Shown here one piece after another: positions 47,601-56,021 of a DNA stretch of 64,000 nt (position 1 is its first letter; each line of letters opens with the position of its first letter). The position numbers and the translations under genes were made by a program. The stretch lies in contig NZ_JAFBDS010000002.1 in NCBI RefSeq assembly GCF_016908375.1, forward strand, positions 248,001-312,000. Reading direction: 5' to 3'. The notes under the pieces are model-generated. The model searched no databases and was not told the origin of the DNA. It saw only the letters and a program-made list of their open reading frames with translations. This stretch comes from Amphibacillus cookii. Its GTDB lineage: Bacteria; Bacillota; Bacilli; Bacillales; Amphibacillaceae.

Positions 47601-49302
47601 ATACTTAAAACAAGCTATTGAATTTGGAGGATGTATTGGTAGCGGAAACATTTATACCAGTATGGCTATTTTAAAACACACATTTTTATCATATGAGAAA
47701 AAAACATTAGTGGATTTGTTAGAATTAACGGATAGATACATGAGGATCCTACAACAATTTAATGATGGATTGGTGTATGATAATGTCATGCTCTTTTCAC
47801 AATTTATTTTGTGCATGAAAGGACGAACGAGCGACCCTTTATCAATGGATAGTGATGATTTTAATGAAAAGCATTTTATGGTTGATATTGAAGCTAAAGA
47901 CACAAAAGATATGACTCTATTTAATTATTATCTATACAAAACCCAAATTTGTTATTTAAACGCAGAATATAGTAAGGCGGTGTCATATGCTTTAAAAGCA
48001 GATAATTATGTTGAATATTCTGATCATTACAATTATCTAGTTGATCATTACTTTTACAAAGCAATAGTTATGTTGAAATGCTGGAAGGATCAGAGTGGCA
48101 CTAAACAATTGGAGTGGAATCGTGAGTTGAGGATTGTTCTAGAACAGCTTGCGCATTTTCGGAAATATGATGAGAAATGTTTTGCCTACAAAGAATGGTT
48201 GATTCGAGCTGAATACGCTAATGTTTTTGGTTATCTTGATAAAGCAGAAGAGTTATATGAACAAGCGATAGCTTCGGCAGAAAAGAACGGAAATCGGTTA
48301 AGTAAGGCGTTAACTAATGAACTTACGGGGCAGTTTTATCATGAAAGAGGAAAAATAAGAATTGCGCTAATCTTTCTGAAAGTGGCTATTCAAGAGTATA
48401 ATGAGTGGGGAGCGGGTTGGAAAGCGCGCTTTATTGAACATGGATATTTTGATAGGATGACAGACGATGTCAATCACCTAATAATAAAAAAAGAATCTCC
48501 ATCACAAGAAATGAGTCGAGACTTAAGTATTCGTTCGAAGACAAAATTAGACAATATTATTAGAGCATCAGAAGTAATGTCAAAAGAAATAAACTTTTCC
48601 GATGCACTTAAAGAATTAATGTGTGCTATTAAACGAGAATCTCTAGCAGAAAAAGTTATTCTTTTTACCAAACAAGAAAATGTGGTCATTGTCACTTCGA
48701 TTGTGCAAGGAATAGATGATGTCTCGATGCCCAATAAGCCAATTGATGAATCAAAGGAGATTCCGCATCAAGTCATTAGATATGTTGATCGTACGAAGAA
48801 ACTTGTTAACACATCTAATAATACACATGCAGAAATCTATAAGGGGACGTCGTATATTATGGAATATTCTCAAAAATCCACATTATGTATGCCGCTCTTT
48901 ATCCAAGGTCAGTACGTGGGAATTCTTTATTTGGAAAATCGTTGGATTGCCAATCTGTTTTCTGAAGAGCAATTTTCTATCTTGAAATTTCTAGGTACCC
49001 AAGCTATGTTTGTGACGAGATTAATAGAACCCTTTAAATCTGATACTATAGATTTGAAACAAGCACTTTATAAGAATGATAATGTGGATGAAGAGCTAAT
49101 GATTTATGATGATCTCACTGACAGGGAACTTGAGATTATTAACTTAATGGCAGCTGGGCATTCAAACAAAGAGATAGCAAAAATCTTAGGTGTGAAAATC
49201 GGAACGATAAAAGTTCATATACATAACATCTTCTCTAAATTAGATGTTAACCGACGAACAATGGCAATCTTTAAAGCGAATCAGTTAAAACTCATAAATT
49301 AA
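44695..49302 (+). CDS. Giant LuxR-type regulator: pseudokinase, STAND-like ATPase, GAF-like and HTH domains
   Basis: A 1535-residue multidomain regulator. Residues about 1-260 follow a protein-kinase fold (EGLSLSEALKSHAYSIEESL, YQSPEVLLKKNYDQRSELYK, LGMLLYEVFARGKNPF), but the catalytic loop reads KFMVKPDRIIL in place of HRDxKPxN and no DFG is seen, so it is probably inactive. Residues about 300-620 form an AAA/STAND ATPase with Walker A GPVGIGKTT (near 304) and LVLFLDNFHLAD (near 430). A long helical, TPR-like region follows to about 1270, then a GAF-like domain (MPLFIQGQYVGILYLENRW), and a LuxR helix-turn-helix at about 1472-1530 (LTDRELEIINLMAAGHSNKE). The start is the ATG at 44695, 7 bases after AAAGAGG; an earlier TTG at 44677 is rejected. 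It stands directly upstream of the polysaccharide locus in the same direction, so regulation of that locus is a fair inference. Confidence 0.88.
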   Translation: MKTVGYSELELAWEIDNHQFIRAIQADSNKILLRRLTGDDEISEGLLIKEFQIRQQFDIPCMLTPLEIVDKGIAFENIEGLSLSEALKSHAYSIEESLKIAIQLVKSVEQCQHIKEIKFMVKPDRIILSEDLEVKILPMVSTKESLESKYQSPEVLLKKNYDQRSELYKLGMLLYEVFARGKNPFSRYNNQDWTHNHIAVEAIQLIRMNRKVPKMVNYIVMTLLSKNPENRYQTCGQLLKDLTKCLVALKETEKIDSFRLSIEQLDGFFKIPKHYYGRDNEICLMYDLFQDASNGSVELVFLHGPVGIGKTTLINNQFRKMIYNRAYFTSGEFDQTQNHTPYQPLITAFQDVVSEILTQTNQQMGKWKEVILDAIGDQAHLITNVIPELTSIIGEQTAISLMSVEEKEQKFIQVFQQFIQVFINSGQPLVLFLDNFHLADQPFIKLIRSLIMKPNTTRLMLILGCRDDGDRAQFEMIKDQFEMIDQYGVRCTELELLNLSMKEVNQLVADTLHSDPTKTVALTKLIYKKTAGNLFYTKQLLKVIYANDWIMYNNVTQTWEWDQEAIQSVKEQKCLINYMIHKIDRLPKVVKKVLKIIACFGYVFERSEIERFSDFSVKAIADAIHRAEKEGLIFSETLNNQDQRYHFFHNQIQQVIYDLNSETEKKRNHLELARFFVDLGPQDDLIFKTVDHFNKGRDMIQETSEKEQLIELNYKAGSLAKESNDYVTALHYYRSAVMSMEQLKWDKCHDFCFNLYLELAESEYYTGHEQEVEILHEKLLQRAHASSDSLLVYSQKILNYINCGKPKMALEVGIYSLEKINIDIPREPTPQLVREEMVLTRQRLAGDFKKLRYLPNVKTREIYTIMKVLFELLIPSFLINKSVFSVIICKLMRLIIEYGKYEDAPAVFAVYGSLLCLESKAFPEAYSIRDIALSMVVEENTPSVKSKTYMVLGSAFYHYGNEEIINKEEYLKQAIEFGGCIGSGNIYTSMAILKHTFLSYEKKTLVDLLELTDRYMRILQQFNDGLVYDNVMLFSQFILCMKGRTSDPLSMDSDDFNEKHFMVDIEAKDTKDMTLFNYYLYKTQICYLNAEYSKAVSYALKADNYVEYSDHYNYLVDHYFYKAIVMLKCWKDQSGTKQLEWNRELRIVLEQLAHFRKYDEKCFAYKEWLIRAEYANVFGYLDKAEELYEQAIASAEKNGNRLSKALTNELTGQFYHERGKIRIALIFLKVAIQEYNEWGAGWKARFIEHGYFDRMTDDVNHLIIKKESPSQEMSRDLSIRSKTKLDNIIRASEVMSKEINFSDALKELMCAIKRESLAEKVILFTKQENVVIVTSIVQGIDDVSMPNKPIDESKEIPHQVIRYVDRTKKLVNTSNNTHAEIYKGTSYIMEYSQKSTLCMPLFIQGQYVGILYLENRWIANLFSEEQFSILKFLGTQAMFVTRLIEPFKSDTIDLKQALYKNDNVDEELMIYDDLTDRELEIINLMAAGHSNKEIAKILGVKIGTIKVHIHNIFSKLDVNRRTMAIFKANQLKLIN

Positions 49303-49308
49303 GTTTAG

Positions 49309-49366
49309 AAGAGGGTGTCCTAAATAATCACTACACAGTGACTTTTTATGGACACCCTCTTTCTTT
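49309..49366 (+). terminator. Large hairpin after the regulator gene, with insertion-sequence-like arms
   Basis: AGAGGGTGTCC (49310-49320) pairs with GGACACCCTCT (49350-49360), and the inner ATCAC / GTGA pair adds to it; TTCTTT follows. It begins 7 bases after the stop and can terminate transcription. The two arms look like the paired ends of an insertion sequence brought together. The rest of the 332-bp gap to the next gene shows no feature I can support. Confidence 0.7.
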
Positions 49367-49634
49367 AGCTTTAAATGATTTTTTAATATAGTTGACGCTA
49401 TTCGTAATAGGCATAGATCTATAACTTAACTTTTGCAGTTCAGATTTGTACTTAAATCATTAGCATGACAAGCTTACGCGGCTGTTGAATAGCAAATTGA
49501 ATGTTAATTGTTAAGTGCTGAAAATGAAAAAAATAAATTTTATACAGGAATTATAACTTTTGATATACGTAGAGAAAGTGATTTTTGTTGTAGGATAACT
49601 ATATTATTCAAATCAAGCAGAATGGAGTGGTAAA

Positions 49635-50330
49635 ATGCAAGATTTTGAAGCGTTAAAAGAGATCACTGCATTAATTAAAAAAAGGTTTCTCATGATCATA
49701 TCAATTGCAATTTTGGCAGGGGTTATCAGTGGGATCTTTACTTTTAGAGTAACACCAACTTATTATTCGAGTGCTCAATTTTTAGTGAATCAAATGAGTG
49801 AAGACGAAATCTACCAATCAAATCAAATTAGTGTCAATTTAGATTTAATTAATTCCTATAAAGACCTTATCGTCAGCCGGCAAATATTAGACATCGTATC
49901 AGAAGAGTTGGACAGGCCGATTTTTGCTAATTCTATTGAAATAGATAATAGAAGTGGTTCACAAATTGTTACATTAGGTGCTTTTGATTCAGATCCAACA
50001 GATGCAGTAATTTTAGCTAATACTGTTGTTGAAGTTTTCCAAAAAGAATTGCCTGGAATTATGCAGGTAGATAATATAAATATTATTAGCAGAGCATCGA
50101 CGGCACAAAAACGGGGACCTAATATATCATTAAATATTACCATTGCTACCGTATTAGGTCTAATAATCGGAGTAGGTATTGTTTTAGTATTAGGCTATTT
50201 AGATAACACGATAACATCAGAGAAGGATGTTAAAAGACAATTGGATCTTCCTGTTTTGGGTGTGATTGGTCATGCTCAACCAAGAAATATTAAGAAATTT
50301 CATGACATTTTTAAGGTTAACGGAAATTAG
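49635..50330 (+). CDS. Polysaccharide chain-length regulator / kinase modulator (Wzz, CapA/EpsA-like)
   Basis: Membrane adaptor of the bacterial tyrosine-kinase system that sets polysaccharide chain length. The 231-residue protein has two transmembrane helices (about 19-38 and 170-190) flanking an extracellular domain, with the Wzz opening FEALKEITALIKKRFLMIIS and the proline-containing end near ARPRNI-like GHAQPRNIKK. In Gram-positives the cytoplasmic C terminus activates the separately encoded kinase, and the kinase gene follows after 17 bases. It matches the epsA position of B. subtilis eps operons. GGAGTGG precedes the ATG. Confidence 0.88.
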   Translation: MQDFEALKEITALIKKRFLMIISIAILAGVISGIFTFRVTPTYYSSAQFLVNQMSEDEIYQSNQISVNLDLINSYKDLIVSRQILDIVSEELDRPIFANSIEIDNRSGSQIVTLGAFDSDPTDAVILANTVVEVFQKELPGIMQVDNINIISRASTAQKRGPNISLNITIATVLGLIIGVGIVLVLGYLDNTITSEKDVKRQLDLPVLGVIGHAQPRNIKKFHDIFKVNGN

Positions 50331-50347
50331 AAAGGGCGTATTTACGA

Positions 50348-51064
50348 GTGAAAAGAAATAGAAAATTAGACTATGATCAAGCTGATCGAGTAACGAACAA
50401 AATGCAAGATTCACATATTACGGCACAATACTTAACTTTGAGAACAAATGTAGAATACTTCATGAAAAAAAACAAGATGAAATCATTGATTATTACTTCT
50501 CCAGAATTTCAGGACGGAAAGTCAATGGTGAGTGCAAATTTAGCTGTTGCCTTTGCTAAACGAAATTACAGAGCATTAATTATTGATGCCGATATTCGTC
50601 ATGCAAGTTTGCATTGTTATTTCCAAGAAAAAAATAATCATGGCTTATGCAGTATCATTAATGGTAAGAAACAATTTAAAGATGTTGTGATTCGTAGCCG
50701 GGTGAAGAATCTGGATTTATTAACAGGCGGTTCGATTTCTGCCGACCCGACGGAATTATTGGCATCAAATAAAATGACTGAATTACTAGTTGAAGTAAAT
50801 AAAATCTATGATTTAGTAATTTTTGATACACCAAACATTTTAGGAGTTGTGGATACGAGAATCTTGGCAAATATTTGCGATGTTTCCCTTTTAGTTGTTC
50901 GCAGTATGAAAACAAATTCGGAAAAAGCTTCTAAAGCAAAAGAAATATTGGAAAACGCAGAAGCAGAATTAATAGGTGTGGTATTAAATGATCATGATAA
51001 AGATGATAAATTAGCAATATTACAAAAATATGATGTTAGTGAGATTGATATAGCCTATAGGTAG
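50348..51064 (+). CDS. Tyrosine-kinase-like ATPase of polysaccharide synthesis (CpsD/EpsB-like)
   Basis: A 238-residue BY-kinase-type P-loop ATPase partnering the preceding adaptor. Walker A is SPEFQDGKSMVSANLA, with the usual PGEGKST changed to FQDGKSM; Walker A' is ALIIDADIRH and Walker B YDLVIFDTPNI. The C terminus ends DVSEIDIAYR and lacks the tyrosine cluster on which such kinases autophosphorylate, so kinase signalling may be altered or lost. It starts at a GTG after AAAGGGCG. The terminator that follows overlaps its stop codon. Confidence 0.85.
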   Translation: MKRNRKLDYDQADRVTNKMQDSHITAQYLTLRTNVEYFMKKNKMKSLIITSPEFQDGKSMVSANLAVAFAKRNYRALIIDADIRHASLHCYFQEKNNHGLCSIINGKKQFKDVVIRSRVKNLDLLTGGSISADPTELLASNKMTELLVEVNKIYDLVIFDTPNILGVVDTRILANICDVSLLVVRSMKTNSEKASKAKEILENAEAELIGVVLNDHDKDDKLAILQKYDVSEIDIAYR

Positions 51065-51093
51065 ACTTAAAAAAGTCTACCTATAGTTTTTTT
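51055..51093 (+). terminator. Strong intrinsic terminator after the kinase gene
   Basis: CTATAGGTAGACTT-aaaa-AAGTCTACCTATAG, 14 perfect pairs, followed by TTTTTTT. The left arm overlaps the last codons of the kinase gene. It separates the first two polysaccharide genes from the rest of the locus. Confidence 0.95.
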
Positions 51094-51792
51094 ATGCTCA
51101 TGATAGATAGCTTAATTTGCAAATGGATTAAGTTCAGTTTCTTTAACCAGTTTGAGAGGATTCTTTTGAAATGTGCATTTACTCTGGGAAAGGGAAACGT
51201 GCCAATACAAAAATGTTTCATTGCTTTACAAACGTATTGTTATCTTCGTGTTGACAAGCAAAAAAGTTGATTTGAGTTTGGAGTGAGGATGACTTTATCT
51301 AATCATTAAAAATCTCTATGTCGTTAATTTTTTAGAGGAATTATTTGCTTTTACCAAAGTCATTATTTTGATACCACGTATTTTCACATCTGTCATATCG
51401 ATATTTATTCTCTTCTGAAATTTAACTTTATTTCCATATCAATCTACATTTTATTAACTTTTCTCCTATTATGGGCGGTAAAGTACATAGTTAAGGAATT
51501 ATTTCTTAAAAAAATTGTCTAAATATAACTTTAGTTATATGTGAATTATTTTTTATTTTGTTATAAATAGTTTAAAGAAAAAAGTAGTGTTATTTATCAA
51601 AGCAAGTAAACGAATCAATAATCTACGTATATAAATTTCACAGTACCTAAGATGAATAACGAAGCAACTGTAATAATAACAAGTTAGCTCTCTATATATG
51701 AAGTCAAAAAAAGAACTTAAAACGTAATAGAAAAGCTTGTCTTCAGTAAAAGGAAAATAAAATAATGAACAGAGATACTTAATGTATGAGTT
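51094..51792 (+). other. AT-rich leader region before the EAR-like RNA
   Basis: About 700 bases without a credible gene. A promoter for the galU-to-end operon is expected here because of the strong terminator upstream. A perfect TTGACA occurs at 51252-51257 but has no good -10 at the right distance, so I do not call a promoter. Confidence 0.4.
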
Positions 51793-51918
51793 TATGGGTG
51801 ATGTATCCTAACCCTTATCAATGGATGCACTCGGTCATACTGTGGGTTATATCAAAGATAGATAACCTTAGCGCAAGTCAGCAAGGGTGTGGAAGTGAGG
51901 ACGGGTTAGATGCCCATT
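51793..51918 (+). ncRNA. Candidate EAR (Rfam epsC) antitermination RNA element
   Basis: A structured-looking, GC-richer island in AT-rich sequence, between the kinase gene and galU. Verified pairings: ATGGG (51794) with CCCAT (51913), CTAACCC (51808) with GGGTTAG (51903), GGTTAT (51845) with ATAACC (51862). A competing pair ACCCTT (51811) / AAGGGT (51883) is also possible. The segments GGATGCACTCGGTCATACTG and CTTAGCGCAAGTCAGCAAGG have the look of a conserved cis-RNA. In B. subtilis the EAR element lies between epsB and epsC and promotes readthrough of terminators across the exopolysaccharide operon; position and appearance agree. Identification rests on memory and context. Confidence 0.65.
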
Positions 51919-52195
51919 TTTAATTAAATTATGCCTTTTCGCTATTTAGTCTATCTGCAGATTTAGGATTGGAGATTAAAATATGAAATGATCACTTACG
52001 TAAGCCAAAACGCAATGTTCTTGATATTTGGCTTGAGTAATAAAACCTGAAAATCATTTATAGCAAATCGACAATGATGTTATCTTTTCTCTGATTTAAA
52101 CACTAACAAGCGAGAAGTCAAAAAAATATATATTTAAGTTAGGAAAAACGACCAAAGTAAAAAAGTATACTATCCAAGATATTTATCAAAAAAAT
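51919..52195 (+). other. Spacer between the EAR-like RNA and galU
   Basis: AT-rich and without ORF. No intrinsic terminator is evident between the RNA element and galU. The galU ribosome-binding site AAGGAGG lies at its end. Confidence 0.4.
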
Positions 52196-52210
52196 TTAAG
52201 GAGGTAGGTT

Positions 52211-53092
52211 ATGAAAAAGATAAAAAAAGCAATCATACCAGCCGCTGGATTAGGAACAAGATTTTTGCCGGCAACTAAAGCAATGCCCAAAGAGATGTTA
52301 CCTATTGTTGATAAACCAACGATTCAATACATTATAGAAGAAGCTGTTGCGTCAGGTATTGAAGACATTATCATTGTAACAGGTAAAGGGAAACGAGCAA
52401 TTGAGGATCATTTTGATCATGCACCTGAATTAGAACGGAATCTTGCAGAAAAAGGAAAGTTAGATTTACTTGCTCAGGTAGAATATACTTCTAATCTTGC
52501 AGATATTCACTATATTAGACAAAGTCAACCCAAAGGATTAGGTCATGCGGTTTGGTGCGCGCGAAACTTTATTGGTGATGAACCATTTGCCGTATTGTTA
52601 GGCGATGATATTGTTAAAAGCGATGTTCCTTGCCTTAAGCAGTTAATAGAACAATACGAGAAAACTTATTCTTCTATTATAGGTGTTCAAAAAGTACCAG
52701 ATGAAGAAACAAGTCGTTATGGAATTATAAACCCTGATAGCTTTGAAGGGCGACGTTACAAAGTTAATAGTTTTGTCGAGAAACCAGAACCAGGAACCGC
52801 GCCTTCCAATCTAGCCATTATGGGTCGCTACATACTTACACCAGAAATTTTCAGATTCTTAGATAAGCTGGAAGTGGGGACTGGAGGAGAGATTCAATTA
52901 ACGGACTCAATTCAAAGATTGAATCATATACAACGTGTATTCGCTTATGATTTTGAAGGTGAACGCTATGATGTTGGAGAGAAACTAGGGTTTATAAAAA
53001 CAACGATAGAATTTGCATTACTGAATAAAGAGTTAGGTCCTCATGTTGAAAAAATGTTAAAAGAAATGATACTTGAAGCAGTACCAAATTGA
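52211..53092 (+). CDS. galU: UTP--glucose-1-phosphate uridylyltransferase
   Basis: Makes UDP-glucose for polysaccharide, teichoic-acid or glycolipid synthesis. The 293-residue product begins with the nucleotidyltransferase signature [20 protein letters not shown] (about residues 11-30) and has the active-site lysine-containing [14 protein letters not shown] and [17 protein letters not shown] precedes the ATG. It is the first gene after the EAR-like RNA. It may be the only GalU/GtaB of the cell or an extra copy dedicated to this locus. Confidence 0.95.
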   Translation: MKKIKKAIIPAAGLGTRFLPATKAMPKEMLPIVDKPTIQYIIEEAVASGIEDIIIVTGKGKRAIEDHFDHAPELERNLAEKGKLDLLAQVEYTSNLADIHYIRQSQPKGLGHAVWCARNFIGDEPFAVLLGDDIVKSDVPCLKQLIEQYEKTYSSIIGVQKVPDEETSRYGIINPDSFEGRRYKVNSFVEKPEPGTAPSNLAIMGRYILTPEIFRFLDKLEVGTGGEIQLTDSIQRLNHIQRVFAYDFEGERYDVGEKLGFIKTTIEFALLNKELGPHVEKMLKEMILEAVPN

Positions 53093-53181
53093 TCTAATCT
53101 AATCAGTGTAGATATTAACTACTAGAAGCTAATTTGAAATAACTATTTGACTGAAACTGATGACAAGGTTGGTGAAGCGAG

Positions 53182-53865
53182 TTGCTGATAACAAAAGGTC
53201 ATACAGAAGAAAAAAAGAATTATAATATTAAATACATTATGATCCCAGTAAATGAATCGCGTTTTTATCGTGTTTCGAAAAGATGTATCGACCTAATAAT
53301 TGCTGGTGTAGGATTGATCATGTTATCTCCTGTATTTCTTATTATTGGACTTCTAATTAAATTAGATGATAGTCAGACTTCGATTTTTTTTAGTCAAGAA
53401 CGTTTAGGTAAAGATGGCAAAAGTTTTAACATGTACAAATTCCGCTCCATGGTACCTAATGCAGAAGCATTAAAACATTCATTATTAGCTAATAATGAAG
53501 TAACTGGTCCAGTATTTAAAATGAAAAAAGACCCTAGGATTACGAAAATAGGTAAATTTATTAGAAAAACAAGTATTGATGAATTGCCACAGTTAATTAA
53601 TGTTTTAAAAGGTGAAATGAGTTTAGTTGGACCTAGACCTCCACTGCCGGATGAAGTATTAAAATATTCAAGTTACCAAATGCAACGTTTGAAGGTTGTT
53701 CCCGGACTAACTTGTTATTGGCAAATAAGTGGTAGAAGTGATCTTGATTTTGAAGAATGGGTCTATTTAGATTTAAAGTATATAAGTGAAAGAAATCTGT
53801 TAATTGATCTTAAATTAATTGTTAGAACCGTTGTCGTTCTATGTGGTTCAAATGGAGCTTATTAA
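53182..53865 (+). CDS. Undecaprenyl-phosphate sugar-phosphate transferase (initiating enzyme)
   Basis: Transfers the first sugar-1-phosphate of the repeat unit to the undecaprenyl carrier, priming polysaccharide synthesis (EpsL/WcaJ C-terminal type). The 227-residue product has one N-terminal membrane helix (about 36-58, LIIAGVGLIMLSPVFLIIGL), ERLGKDGKSFNMYKFRSMV, the Arg/Lys-rich KKDPRITKIGKFIRKTSIDE, LPQLINVLKGEMSLVGPRPP and the final GLTCYWQISGRS. The annotated TTG follows GGTGA; an ATG at 53239 directly before the family's opening residues is an alternative start. It is the short form lacking the polytopic N-terminal domain. Confidence 0.92.
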   Translation: MLITKGHTEEKKNYNIKYIMIPVNESRFYRVSKRCIDLIIAGVGLIMLSPVFLIIGLLIKLDDSQTSIFFSQERLGKDGKSFNMYKFRSMVPNAEALKHSLLANNEVTGPVFKMKKDPRITKIGKFIRKTSIDELPQLINVLKGEMSLVGPRPPLPDEVLKYSSYQMQRLKVVPGLTCYWQISGRSDLDFEEWVYLDLKYISERNLLIDLKLIVRTVVVLCGSNGAY

Positions 53866-53898
53866 TGTTCACCAAATATTTAAAGGATGAGATATAGT

Positions 53899-54834
53899 AT
53901 GAATACTTCCGTATTAGTGCCAACTTATAAACGAACAAGCGATTTGCGACGTTGTTTATTAGCTTTGCAAAAACAAACTTTGTTACCAGACGAAGTCATC
54001 GTTATTGTTAGAGATACAGATTCAGAAACAAGACGATTTATAAGAGGACTTCAATCAACAAAGTATCAACTAGTAGAAAGGCTGGTGACTATTCCTGGAC
54101 AAGTAGCCGCTTTAAATGAAGGTTTGCGAAGTGCGCGTGGTAAATTTATTTGTATTCTAGATGATGATACAGCACCGTATCACACCTGGTTACAAACCAT
54201 TGTTGATCAATTTCATCTTGCCGATGATATCGGTGGCATAGGCGGGCGAGATTGGATAAATTACAAATCAATGAAAGGAAAAGCAAAAAAAAGAACGGTT
54301 GGGAAAATTCAGTGGTTTGGTCGGGTGATCGGAAATCATCACCTAGGTTATGGGCCTGTTCGCGATGTTGATGTGTTAAAGGGAGCAAATATGAGTTATC
54401 GTCGTGAAGCGATCAACGAATTGTATTTTGATGAAAGATTACTTGGAGAGGGGGCTCAGGTACATAATGACATGGCATTCAGCCTAAGTGTGAAGCGAAA
54501 GGGATGGCGTTTAATATATGATCCTCGTGCAATGGTTGATCACTTTCCTGCACGACGATTTGATTTAAATAAACGGGATGAATTTAATGCTAAAGCCTAT
54601 TATCATGCTATATATAATGAAACACTAATCATATTAGAATATATGCCATCGCGCTGTAGAAGGTTAATCTATATTTTATGGACTGTGTTAATAGGTACAC
54701 GCGATCGACCGGGTGTTCTTCACTTATTTCGCTCATTAAGTAATCAACCTTATTTAGTGATGGAAAAGTTTAAGGTTAATTTAAGTGTAAGATTATCCTT
54801 TGTCAAAAAAACAAAGGATAGGCAAGTATCTTAA
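53899..54834 (+). CDS. Glycosyltransferase family 2 protein
   Basis: Cytoplasmic GT-A glycosyltransferase, 311 residues. It opens with TSVLVPTYKRTSDLRRCL, has the nucleotide-sugar/metal motif CILDDDTAP near residue 92 and a later GEGAQVHNDMAFSLSVKRKG (the ED-type acceptor motif). The ATG at 53887 overlaps the ribosome-binding site AAAGGATGA, so the ATG at 53899, 8 bases on, is chosen. Sugar specificity cannot be read. It follows the initiating transferase, so it may add the second sugar. Confidence 0.88.
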   Translation: MNTSVLVPTYKRTSDLRRCLLALQKQTLLPDEVIVIVRDTDSETRRFIRGLQSTKYQLVERLVTIPGQVAALNEGLRSARGKFICILDDDTAPYHTWLQTIVDQFHLADDIGGIGGRDWINYKSMKGKAKKRTVGKIQWFGRVIGNHHLGYGPVRDVDVLKGANMSYRREAINELYFDERLLGEGAQVHNDMAFSLSVKRKGWRLIYDPRAMVDHFPARRFDLNKRDEFNAKAYYHAIYNETLIILEYMPSRCRRLIYILWTVLIGTRDRPGVLHLFRSLSNQPYLVMEKFKVNLSVRLSFVKKTKDRQVS

Positions 54835-54845
54835 AGGAGAAGTTT

Positions 54846-55991
54846 ATGAAGAAGAAATTAGCGATCGTTGCGCATAATATAAATAATAAAGGCGGTATGG
54901 AGAAACATTTGTTGGAAATGATTAAGCGACTAAAGTATGATTATGCTATTACGGTAATTGCGACCGAATTAGATTGTGATTGTGAAGATGTCAAATTTAT
55001 GAGAATCCCCATTCCACAACGACCTGTCTTTCTGAAAAGTATGTTATTTATGATTATTGTTAGCGTGATTCTCACTTTTAAAAAGTTTGATCTTGTCCAT
55101 ACAACAGGCGCAATTGTCCTAAATCGTGTTGATGTTTCAACTGTCCATTTTTGTCATAAAGCTTATCATCAATTGGGATTACATGATCGAGTGAAGGTCG
55201 TTAAATCAAATGCCCATCGATTAAATACTTGGTTTCAAAATCATTTTGCAAGAATAATGGAAAATCTGTGTTATCAACCTAAACGGATACCACAGTTAGT
55301 CGCTGTATCTGAACACGTGAAAGAAGAACTTACTAGATATTTTAATTATGATAATCAAAATGTGTCGATTATATATAATGGGGTCGATACAGAAGTATTT
55401 AAACCCGTAAATGAAGCAAGAAAGAAGATCTATAAAAGGAAAAGAAGAATACCAGAGGATGCTTTGGTATTTATTTTTGTTGGTGGAGATTGGACTCGAA
55501 AAGGCTTGCCGATTATGATAGAGGTATTTGTGCATCTTCGATCGACTTATCCAACGATTAATGCAAAGTTGTTGGTTGTAGGAAAGGGAGATGAAAAAAG
55601 GCTTCTTAGTGGACTCGATTCAAACATGAGAAATCACGTTATTTTTTATGGGTTTCAGGAAAATCCAACTGAATTGTATAATACAGCGGATATATATGTG
55701 CTTCCAAGCTTGTATGAAACGTTTAGTATTGCTTCACTCGAAGCAGCTGCATGTGGTTTACCTATTATCATGACAGAAGTTGGAATTTCAAATATTTTGG
55801 CAGAAAATGGAGTGACAGGTTTCACAGTTGAAAGAAATAAGCATTCTTTACAAGCGGCTTGTGAGACTTTATCGTTAAATACTCAATTAAGAAAAGAAAT
55901 GTCGATCAAAGCGCACGAGAAAGCTAAGTATTTAACATGGGATCGGAGCTATATTTTATTTAAAGCACTATATAAAAATATTGTAAATTAA
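54846..55991 (+). CDS. Glycosyltransferase family 4 protein
   Basis: A 381-residue GT-B retaining glycosyltransferase. N-terminal fold opens with KLAIVAHNINNKGGMEKHLL; the linker VSIIYNGVDTEVFKP leads to the donor domain with FVGGDWTRKGLPI, VGKGDEKRL, and the EX7E motif in YETFSIASLEAAACGLPII. AAAGGAG precedes the ATG. It lies 11 bases after the GT2 gene. Sugar specificity unknown. Confidence 0.9.
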   Translation: MKKKLAIVAHNINNKGGMEKHLLEMIKRLKYDYAITVIATELDCDCEDVKFMRIPIPQRPVFLKSMLFMIIVSVILTFKKFDLVHTTGAIVLNRVDVSTVHFCHKAYHQLGLHDRVKVVKSNAHRLNTWFQNHFARIMENLCYQPKRIPQLVAVSEHVKEELTRYFNYDNQNVSIIYNGVDTEVFKPVNEARKKIYKRKRRIPEDALVFIFVGGDWTRKGLPIMIEVFVHLRSTYPTINAKLLVVGKGDEKRLLSGLDSNMRNHVIFYGFQENPTELYNTADIYVLPSLYETFSIASLEAAACGLPIIMTEVGISNILAENGVTGFTVERNKHSLQAACETLSLNTQLRKEMSIKAHEKAKYLTWDRSYILFKALYKNIVN

Positions 55992-56021
55992 ATGATGCAT
56001 GGAAAAGAGGAGGAACATCTA

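Noticed and set aside
51252-51257. TTGACA as the -35 of a promoter for the downstream polysaccharide operon
   Set aside because: No -10-like hexamer occurs 16-18 bases downstream.
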